The notes under the pieces were generated by a model that saw only the letters and a list, made by a program, of their open reading frames with translations, did not search any database and was not told the DNA's origin. Of a DNA stretch of 6,925 nt, positions 1 through 6,925 are shown in pieces. The position numbers were made by a program, and so were the translations under genes. This DNA comes from an uncultured Collinsella sp. (GTDB taxonomy: Bacteria > Actinomycetota > Coriobacteriia > Coriobacteriales > Coriobacteriaceae): NCBI GenBank assembly GCA_900761995.1, contig CAAFEY010000127.1, positions 1 to 6,925 of the forward strand. Direction: 5' to 3'. The number at the start of each line of letters is the position of its first letter. Position 1 is the first letter of the stretch.

Positions 1-1
1 C

Positions 2-343
2 GGAATCTCCCCATATCTCGACAAGCCGACCCGTAAACTCTCGACAGGAATGAAGCAGCAGGTAAAGCTTGCCATGGCGATAGCGACCGATTGCCCGTAC
101 CTCATCCTCGATGAACCGCTGAACGGCCTCGATCCGGGAAAACGGAAAACCTCCTGCGACGCGATGCGCAGCGAAGTGGCGCGGGGACGCAGCGTGCTCA
201 TTTCAAGCCATCTACTCGACGACCTGGCAGACCTTACCAACTCGTTCTACTTCATCGAAGCCGGCACGCTCGTGGAAAAGATCAAGTCGTCCTCGCAGAC
301 GCTCAAGCAGGAATACCTCGATACATACGAAGGAGGTAAATGA
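2..343 (+). CDS. ABC transporter ATP-binding protein, 3' part (cut by window start)
   Basis: The reading frame is open from base 2, so the gene begins outside the window; the first internal ATG at 50 is not its start. The visible 113 residues are the C-terminal half of an ABC nucleotide-binding domain. They contain the signature motif in the form LSTGMKQQ, Walker B followed by the D-loop (YLILDEPLNGLDP) and the H-loop histidine in SSHLLDD. Walker A and the Q-loop would lie upstream. The S-T-G-M-K form of the signature is typical of CcmA/BcrA/ABC-2 type exporters, including peptide-antibiotic immunity pumps, rather than of importers (family knowledge). No permease gene is visible downstream, so the membrane partner must be upstream or elsewhere. 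The gene stops one base before the next ATG, so the two are probably one operon. The cargo cannot be told from this fragment. Confidence 0.9.
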   Translation, partial: GISPYLDKPTRKLSTGMKQQVKLAMAIATDCPYLILDEPLNGLDPGKRKTSCDAMRSEVARGRSVLISSHLLDDLADLTNSFYFIEAGTLVEKIKSSSQTLKQEYLDTYEGGK

Positions 344-344
344 C

Positions 345-689
345 ATGAAACTATTTGAACAGCTGAAGTCCAATGCGTCGCGCATGGCTGTCTACGCCAT
401 CCTCGTGGCAACGGCTTTATGCGGAATCGTGGCACCCGTCTATGCGCTCAACGGGGAGAAAGGCGATGTCGAACCCGCGTACATGGCTTCGACGGTTAAG
501 GACCGGTACAAAGCCTTCTCTGGAGACACGTTTTACGTAGCAGAGTACGACACGACCTACCGTCAGCTTCGCTACAACAAGGGCTACGACTATCTAGGCG
601 CAGAGGCAATCAGCTATACGTCGGGTTGGTACCGCTCCAACTATGGACACATAACCCAGTTCAAGTGTAACTACCGTGTGTACAACTAA
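345..689 (+). CDS. Small secreted tyrosine-rich protein, unknown function
   Basis: This 114-aa protein has a clear N-terminal export signal: Lys and Arg in residues 2-13, a hydrophobic core at about 14-32, and a signal peptidase I site V-Y-A before Leu35. The predicted mature part is about 80 residues with 13 tyrosines, several aromatic/glycine patches and one cysteine (Cys109). It ends in N-Y-R-V-Y-N. The start is well supported: AGGAGG at 331-336 lies 8 nt before the ATG, inside the end of the ABC ATPase gene, and the two genes are separated by one base. I do not recognise the family with confidence. The size, signal peptide, Gly-Trp then Tyr-rich C-terminus and ABC neighbour recall lactococcin 972-like bacteriocins. 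However, the usual central motif of that family is not obvious, and its ABC partners normally carry an LSGGE-type signature. A terminator 15 nt after the stop makes it the last gene of its operon. Confidence 0.7.
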   Translation: MKLFEQLKSNASRMAVYAILVATALCGIVAPVYALNGEKGDVEPAYMASTVKDRYKAFSGDTFYVAEYDTTYRQLRYNKGYDYLGAEAISYTSGWYRSNYGHITQFKCNYRVYN

Positions 690-704
690 AGCAACCGGCC
701 GGGA

Positions 705-739
705 CGAGGGGTGACGCAAAAGCGTCGCCCCTCGTTTTT
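705..739 (+). terminator. Intrinsic terminator of the ABC/secreted-protein operon
   Basis: A 13-bp stem (705-717 with 722-734, one G-T wobble) has a 4-base AAAA loop and is followed directly by five T residues at 735-739. It starts 15 nt after the stop codon of the small secreted protein. Confidence 0.93.
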
Positions 740-748
740 AACCATGTC

Positions 749-767
749 AACTGAACCTAGTTCAGTT
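749..767. repeat. 19-bp palindrome, possible operator
   Basis: Two perfect 8-base arms, AACTGAAC (749-756) and GTTCAGTT (760-767), flank the spacer CTA. It lies 10 bases after the terminator T-tract and is not followed by T residues, so it is not itself a terminator. The dyad length fits a dimeric repressor site, but I see no convincing promoter beside it. Confidence 0.45.
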
Positions 768-830
768 TGGTTGATTTCCGATCTCAGCCGAACACATTGA
801 GCGGAAAGGCCGTTCCCGCAGTCAGTCGAA

Positions 831-870
831 CGTCCCCGGGGCCCTTCTCAGGCCCCGGGGACGGCATTTT
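831..870 (+). repeat. Very stable GC-rich hairpin with short T-run (orphan, terminator-like)
   Basis: A perfect 13-bp stem (831-843 with 851-863, almost all G-C) has a 7-base loop and is followed after three bases by TTTT (867-870). The shape is terminator-like, but no gene lies between it and the previous terminator at 739. It may terminate a short untranslated RNA, back up the upstream terminator, or be a copy of an intergenic palindromic repeat. The 3' arm runs into a 16-nt motif seen again at 1637-1652. Confidence 0.5.
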
Positions 871-943
871 CCCAGTTGAAGGAACGGTGGAGATGTGTTT
901 CGATGGGTCAGATTCGTGTCGTTCCGAAAAGACCGTGAACCTT

Positions 944-972
944 TTGTGGGACACGCGGCGCCGTGGTACCAT
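944..972 (+). promoter_or_regulatory. Putative rpmE promoter
   Basis: A TTGTGG box (944-949) and a TACCAT box (967-972) are separated by exactly 17 bases, and the second is preceded by TGG, giving an extended -10. This would start transcription near 979, about 78 nt before the rpmE ATG. The assignment rests on match to the general housekeeping sigma consensus only. Confidence 0.5.
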
Positions 973-978
973 AGCCGA

Positions 979-1056
979 GTTTGTTGTCTTGGTCGGAAAC
1001 CAAGACGCCTTATGCGCTGATCGGTAACCAGCGCCTGACTAATAAGGAGTCCTACC
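979..1056 (+). promoter_or_regulatory. Structured rpmE 5' leader with twin hairpins, candidate L31 leader RNA
   Basis: Hairpin 1 pairs GTCTTGGT (986-993) with ACCAAGAC (999-1006) around a CGGAA loop. Hairpin 2 pairs GCGCTG (1014-1019) with CAGCGC (1029-1034); after one A·C mismatch a T-A pair closes a CGGTA loop (1022-1026). Both hairpins therefore present almost the same five-base loop closed by U-A and followed by ACC. AAGGAG (1044-1049) lies just after hairpin 2, seven bases before the ATG. Autoregulatory leaders are common for ribosomal protein genes, and L31 leader motifs have been described in several bacterial groups (family knowledge). That this is such a leader is inference. Confidence 0.55.
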
Positions 1057-1482
1057 ATGAAGCAGGGTATCCATCCCCAGTATGTCGAGTGCACGGTGAC
1101 GTGCTCCTGCGGCAACACCTTCAAGACGCACGCTACCGTGTCCGAGATGAAGGTCGAGCTTTGCAACGAGTGCCACCCGTTCTACACCGGCCAGCAGAAG
1201 TTCGTCGACACCGGTGGACGCGTCCAGCGCTTCGCCGACAAGTTCGGTGGCGCCGCTGCCGCCCAGCTCAAGAAGGCTGAGGAGGCCAAGGCTGCCAAGG
1301 CCGCCAAGGCTGCTGAGGCCGAGGCCGCTCGCAAGGCCGCCGCTGAGGCTAAGGCTGCCGAGAAGGCTAAGCGTGCCGCTAAGTTCGCCGAGGAGGCTGC
1401 CAAGCAGGCTGCCGAGGCTCCCGCAGAGGCTCCCGTCGAGGAGGCCGCTGCCGAGGCCGAGACCACCGAGGCTGCTGAGTAA
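1057..1482 (+). CDS. rpmE: 50S ribosomal protein L31 (bL31), zinc-binding type, with long C-terminal tail
   Basis: The first 65 or so residues match the bL31 family throughout: I-H-P near the start, C16-S-C18-G, C36-N-E-C39-H-P-F-Y-T-G and T-G-G-R-V-x-R-F. The four cysteines are the zinc ligands of the C+ form of L31, which sits on the large subunit central protuberance and bridges to the small subunit. Most L31 proteins end near residue 70; this one continues for 76 residues, exactly half of them Ala. The tail is rich in Lys/Glu/Ala and probably helical to about residue 117, then acidic with Pro to the end. The start is fixed by AAGGAG seven bases upstream and by the family N-terminus. The gene is flanked by its own promoter and leader and by a strong terminator, so it is probably monocistronic. 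Zinc-type L31 can be replaced by a cysteine-free paralogue in zinc starvation; no such gene is visible here. Confidence 0.96.
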   Translation: MKQGIHPQYVECTVTCSCGNTFKTHATVSEMKVELCNECHPFYTGQQKFVDTGGRVQRFADKFGGAAAAQLKKAEEAKAAKAAKAAEAEAARKAAAEAKAAEKAKRAAKFAEEAAKQAAEAPAEAPVEEAAAEAETTEAAE

Positions 1483-1517
1483 ATAGCTCGCCGCGGAATC
1501 GCTCGCATTCATGGCAT

Positions 1518-1559
1518 AAGGGCCGCGCATCCGTTTGGGTGCGCGGCCCTTTTCTTTTT
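1518..1559 (+). terminator. Intrinsic terminator of rpmE
   Basis: A 13-bp stem (1520-1532 with 1537-1549, one T-G wobble) has loop GTTT and is extended by AA/TT pairs. It is followed by a T-rich tail interrupted by one C. It begins 35 nt after the rpmE stop codon. Confidence 0.93.
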
Positions 1560-1560
1560 A

Positions 1561-1626
1561 TTGGTGCAGGCTAACCCGTTCCCATTGCACCAGATTGGCG
1601 CGAAGGGGCGGGTTGGTTTGCACCAA
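1561..1626. repeat. Long imperfect inverted repeat between rpmE and secA
   Basis: The arms at 1561-1578 and 1609-1626 pair over 18 positions: two 8-bp blocks (TTGGTGCA with TGCACCAA, and CTAACCCG with CGGGTTGG, one wobble) separated by a GG/TT internal mismatch. The 30-base loop holds a third copy of TGCACCA (1586-1592). There is no T-tract after it. It may be an intergenic palindromic element or an operator region. Confidence 0.5.
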
Positions 1627-1657
1627 ATGGCAGAGTGACGGCGTTTTCCCAGATAAA

Positions 1658-1692
1658 ACCTGCCAAAATAAACCAGTCCCTTTTTGGCAGGT
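1658..1692. repeat. Perfect 11-bp inverted repeat upstream of secA
   Basis: ACCTGCCAAAA (1658-1668) and TTTTGGCAGGT (1682-1692) are perfect inverted copies around a 13-base AT-rich spacer. No T-run follows on the + strand. On the - strand the stem is followed by a short TTTATC stretch, but no - strand gene ends here. The right arm overlaps a possible -35 box, so an operator role is conceivable. Confidence 0.55.
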
Positions 1693-1713
1693 CGGTCGGG
1701 TCGTAGTTATTAC
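1684..1713 (+). promoter_or_regulatory. Possible secA promoter (weak)
   Basis: TTGGCA (1684-1689) resembles a -35 box and TATTAC (1708-1713), 18 bases further, a -10 box. Each has one or two mismatches to consensus. No better pair was found by eye between 1690 and 1828. A promoter is expected in this gap, since rpmE ends in a strong terminator. Confidence 0.3.
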
Positions 1714-1828
1714 GTGGCGGTCGAGGTCGACCGTATAGGCCGCGCCTTGTTTGGCTAAAGTACATTTATCTGTGTTTAACTCGCCCAAGGCTGCATGGCA
1801 CGGGCGATGGCCAAAAAAGGAAAACCAC

Positions 1829-4635
<2,807 letters not shown>

Positions 4636-4636
<1 letters not shown>

Positions 4637-5784
4637 TGGCCGAGGCTTTAGAGGTAACGCCCGCCGAGCTGGACGCGTTTGCGGACCGGCTCGGCGAGGT
4701 CGAGTCGTATCTTCATTTGGACGAGAAGCGCACGCGCGTGACCGAGCTCGAGGCAAAAAGCGTGGCCCCCGGCTTTTGGGATGACGCCGACGCCGCTCGC
4801 GCCACCATGGAGGAGATCGCTCGCGCCAAGGAAGATATCGCTGCCGTGGATACCGCGCGCGGCGAGCTATCTGACGCCCGCGCGGCGCTGGAGCTTGCCG
4901 AGGAGATGGGCGACGACCCCGATGCCGCCGCATTGCGCGAGGAGGCTGCCGCTACGGCAGAACGCCTGGCCCGCGCTATCGACGAGCTCGAGCTTTCGAG
5001 CTGGTTTACCGGTGAGTTCGATCACGGCGACGCGATTGTGACCATCAAGCCCGGACAGGGTGGCCTGGAGGCACAGGACTGGACCTTCATGCTCTTTAAG
5101 ATGTACATGAAGTACTGCCAGCGTCGCGGCTGGAAGGTCACCATTAACGACTGCCCCGCGGCTGAGGTCATCGGCATCGACCGTGCGACCTTTACCGTCG
5201 AGGGCAAGGACGCGTTTGGCATGCTGCGCGCCGAGGCCGGCGTTCACCGCCTGGTACGCATCAGCCCCACCGATGATAAGAAGCGCCGCCAGACCACGTT
5301 TGCCGGCGTCGAGGTCATTCCCGTGTTGCCTGACGATATCGACATCGAGATCAGTCCCGACGATATCCGCGTGGACGTGTATCACGCGAGCGGCCCGGGC
5401 GGCCAGGGCGTCAACACCACCGACTCTGCCGTACGCGTGACGCATTTTCCCAGCGGCATCGTTGTCACTTGCCAAAACGAGCGCAGCCAGATTCAAAACA
5501 AGGCCGCGTGCATGCAGATTCTCAAGGCCCGTCTGTACGAGATCGAGCTCGAGAAGCGCGCCGAGGCCCTGGATGAGATTCGCGGGCCCAAGACCACGAT
5601 CGGTTTTGGCAACCAGATTCGCAGCTACGTGCTCTACCCGTATCAGATGGTCAAGGACCTGCGCACGGGCGTGGAGACCAGCAACGTCGAGGCCGTTCTC
5701 GACGATGGCGATCTGGATCCGTTTGTGATCGGCTACCATCGTTGGGCAACTGGCAACGCCGATGCGGAAGCATCGTCTGCCTAG
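4636..5784 (+). CDS. prfB: Peptide chain release factor 2 (RF2)
   Basis: RF2 recognises UGA and UAA stop codons in the ribosomal A site and triggers release of the finished protein. The 382-aa product has the helical N-terminal domain (about 1-120), the codon-reading domain, and the catalytic loop with G-G-Q at 255-257, whose Gln is normally methylated by PrmC. C-terminal blocks NQIRSYVL and QMVKDLRTGVET fit RF2, not RF1. The anticodon-mimic tripeptide, usually Ser-Pro-Phe, is Ser-Pro-Thr here (210-212) in the context R-I-S-P-T-D-D-K-K-R-R-Q. There is no internal stop or frameshift site near codons 25-29, unlike the many bacterial prfB genes that autoregulate through a +1 shift at an in-frame UGA. 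The ATG shares its A with the secA TAA stop, with AGGAA at 4625-4629 as ribosome site, so translation is probably coupled to secA. An earlier in-frame ATG at 4582 lies inside secA and adds no family sequence. Confidence 0.97.
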
Positions 5785-5848
5785 GCACATGATTGGCTCC
5801 GGGTCGATGCAAACACTTCGCAGGGGTGGTATTTGCCCGGTGAATCGG

Positions 5849-5854
5849 TAGAAT
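5849..5854 (+). promoter_or_regulatory. Possible -10 box upstream of the YitT-family gene (weak)
   Basis: TAGAAT is one mismatch from the consensus -10, but no good -35 box sits 16-18 bases upstream. If used, transcription would start near 5861, just before the terminator hairpin at 5874, so RNA polymerase would have to pass it to reach the gene. Confidence 0.25.
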
Positions 5855-5873
5855 CGAATACAGCAAGAAGTTC

Positions 5874-5902
5874 AAAGCGCACTCGTTTGGGTGCGCTTTT
5901 TT
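5874..5902 (+). terminator. Intrinsic terminator after prfB, directly abutting the next gene's ribosome site
   Basis: An 11-bp stem (5874-5884 with 5889-5899, one T-G wobble) has loop GTTT and a run of six T residues at 5897-5902, part of which also pairs in the stem. It lies 89 nt after the prfB stop. The Shine-Dalgarno of the YitT-family gene begins at the very next base, so the element is either the prfB terminator, an attenuator of the next gene, or both. Confidence 0.85.
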
Positions 5903-5914
5903 GAGGGAGGCAGC

Positions 5915-6805
5915 ATGGCATATCGTCTGGACATCAAGCGCATTCTTTCGATGAACTTCTTTCATGACTTGCCCAAGATTATGTTTGGCTGCGCCCTGGC
6001 AGCTATCGCGACAGACTTGTTTTTGATCCCCAACGGCCTTGCCGCCGGCGGCGTCACAGGCCTTGCCACCATTATTCAGGCGGTCGGCGCCTCGCATGGC
6101 ATATCGCTTCCCGTCGGTATCCAGACCATCGTGATGAATGCCTTGCTGCTGCTGGTTGTTATGCGCGAGGGTGGCATGTTCTACGTGGTGCAGACGGCGA
6201 CCGGTTTTGTGCTGCTGGGTTTTTTCACCGACCTGTTCGCTCCGTTTGTGGCGCCGCTGGCACATGCCGACCTGATGCTGCCCGCTATGTGGGGCGGCAT
6301 TATCACGGGCATCGGGTATGGCATGGTGTTGCGCGCCGGTGCCAACACTGGCGGCTCTGACACGATCGGCCAGATCATCTCGCGCAACACATCGCTGCCG
6401 GTTGGCTCGACCGTCATGGCGATCGATGTTGCCGTGTGCGCGCTGTCGGCCCCGGTCTTTTCGGTCGAAAACGCGCTGTATGCGGGCCTTTCGATGGTCA
6501 TTAGCGGCTACGTGATCGATGCCGTGGTCGACGGTGGCAACAGGCGCCGTATGGTGCTCATCATCTCGGACAAGTTTCCCGATATCGCGGCCGACATCAT
6601 GTATGGCCTGGGCCGCGGCTGCACCAAGTTTAGGGCGACCGGCATGTACTCGGGTGCCGAGAAGCCGGTGATCATGGTCATTGTGAGCCGCCGCGAGCTC
6701 AACACCCTCAAAACGATCGTGCGCGAGCGCGATCCTCACGCCATTGTGACGGTCGCCGACGTTACGGAAACCTTCGGTGAGGGATTCAAGGACATTAACG
6801 CGTAG
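5915..6805 (+). CDS. YitT family membrane protein (DUF161 plus C-terminal DUF2179 domain)
   Basis: The 296-aa product has a hydrophobic N-terminal two thirds with about five to six membrane segments (roughly 21-39, 67-83, 90-112, 123-142, 164-182 and 185-206). It carries the family's glycine-rich signatures: IPNGLAAGGVTGLATI at 38-53 and ANTGGSDTIGQII at 143-155. From about residue 212 a soluble, cytoplasmic-type domain follows, beginning RRMVLIIS and ending near VTETFGEGF, which matches DUF2179. The molecular function of YitT proteins is not established; a transport role is often assumed. The ATG at 5915 is preceded by GAGGGAGG (5903-5910). An in-frame GTG at 5891 falls inside the terminator stem and was not used. 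The gene is separated from prfB by a terminator and so is probably transcribed on its own. No terminator is visible before the window ends. Confidence 0.92.
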   Translation: MAYRLDIKRILSMNFFHDLPKIMFGCALAAIATDLFLIPNGLAAGGVTGLATIIQAVGASHGISLPVGIQTIVMNALLLLVVMREGGMFYVVQTATGFVLLGFFTDLFAPFVAPLAHADLMLPAMWGGIITGIGYGMVLRAGANTGGSDTIGQIISRNTSLPVGSTVMAIDVAVCALSAPVFSVENALYAGLSMVISGYVIDAVVDGGNRRRMVLIISDKFPDIAADIMYGLGRGCTKFRATGMYSGAEKPVIMVIVSRRELNTLKTIVRERDPHAIVTVADVTETFGEGFKDINA

Positions 6806-6925
6806 GGCCGACTGCGTTCCATCCAAAAGACGTTCACATTGATAAACCGTTTCATCAGCGGTTCTGCCTGCTCAATTGTTCAAATAATGATAAATACTCT
6901 GGTAAAGCTTCCAGTTTCCAGCATA

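Noticed and set aside
345..449. Lipoprotein signal in the small secreted protein (Cys26)
   Set aside because: The residues before Cys26 (T-A-L) do not form a lipobox, and a good signal peptidase I site V-Y-A follows at residue 34.
749..767. LexA/SOS box reading of the GAAC...GTTC dyad
   Set aside because: Gram-positive SOS boxes have four bases between GAAC and GTTC; here there are three, and no damage-response gene is adjacent.
767..1027. 86-codon + strand frame in the gap before rpmE
   Set aside because: It runs through the orphan hairpin, the promoter and the leader hairpin, has no Shine-Dalgarno and no protein-like pattern.
1039..1530. Ser/Leu/Gly-rich - strand frame opposite rpmE
   Set aside because: It is the mirror of the Ala/Lys/Glu-rich L31 tail and includes the terminator; no ribosome site or family match.
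1751..1828. Upstream TTG start that would lengthen SecA by 26 residues
   Set aside because: There is no ribosome site before it, the added residues do not resemble SecA, and the ATG at 1829 has a good AAGGA.
5891..5914. In-frame GTG start for the YitT-family protein
   Set aside because: It sits within the terminator 3' arm and the strong Shine-Dalgarno lies downstream of it, just before the ATG at 5915.
4867..6826. Further long - strand frames opposite prfB and the YitT-family gene (4867-5790 and 5651-6826)
   Set aside because: They show no recognisable motifs and lie opposite genes with clear family signatures; composition artefacts.
6841..6914. Weak inverted repeats (AACCG/CGGTT at 6845-6863, CTGG/CCAG at 6899-6914) and an AT-rich stretch that could be a promoter
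   Set aside because: The stems are 4-5 bp without a T-tract, and no -35/-10 pair with proper spacing was found. The next gene lies outside the window.

Overview
The window looks like a chromosomal segment from a high-GC Gram-positive bacterium, most likely a member of the Coriobacteriia (Actinomycetota) and possibly Collinsella. The lineage call is an inference. It rests on an RF2 of actinobacterial type without the programmed frameshift, a ribosomal protein L31 with a long Ala/Lys/Glu tail, the secA-prfB gene pair, and strongly C/G-biased third codon positions in secA and prfB. All five recognisable genes lie on the + strand.

Left end (1-740): the 3' half of an ABC transporter ATPase gene, cut by the window edge, is followed one base later by a small gene for a secreted, tyrosine-rich protein of about 80 mature residues. 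An intrinsic terminator closes the unit. This part is visibly less GC-rich than the rest and looks like accessory DNA, possibly an export, immunity or bacteriocin-like module.

Middle left (740-1560): a gene-free stretch (690-1056) holds a 19-bp palindrome, a very stable orphan GC hairpin, a plausible promoter and a structured leader. The leader has two hairpins that present nearly the same loop (CGGAA and CGGTA). The leader runs into rpmE (zinc-type L31 with a 76-residue low-complexity tail), which ends in a strong terminator. Two further inverted repeats (1561-1626 and 1658-1692) sit between rpmE and secA. A 16-nt motif is shared between this gap and the orphan hairpin upstream of rpmE.

Right part (1829-6805): secA (preprotein translocase motor ATPase, complete, 935 aa) overlaps prfB (release factor 2, 382 aa) by one base in a TAATG junction, so the two are probably one transcript and translationally coupled. 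RF2 reads through without a frameshift and carries Ser-Pro-Thr where the codon-reading tripeptide is normally Ser-Pro-Phe. An intrinsic terminator follows, its T-tract touching the Shine-Dalgarno of the next gene. That gene encodes a 296-aa YitT-family membrane protein, which may therefore be controlled by attenuation. The last 120 bases hold no gene I can support.

Functionally the core of the window is housekeeping: ribosome assembly (L31), termination at UGA/UAA (RF2) and protein export (SecA). The least understood parts are the small secreted protein, the RF2 tripeptide, the rpmE leader and the intergenic palindromes. I do not see a clear new multi-gene system.
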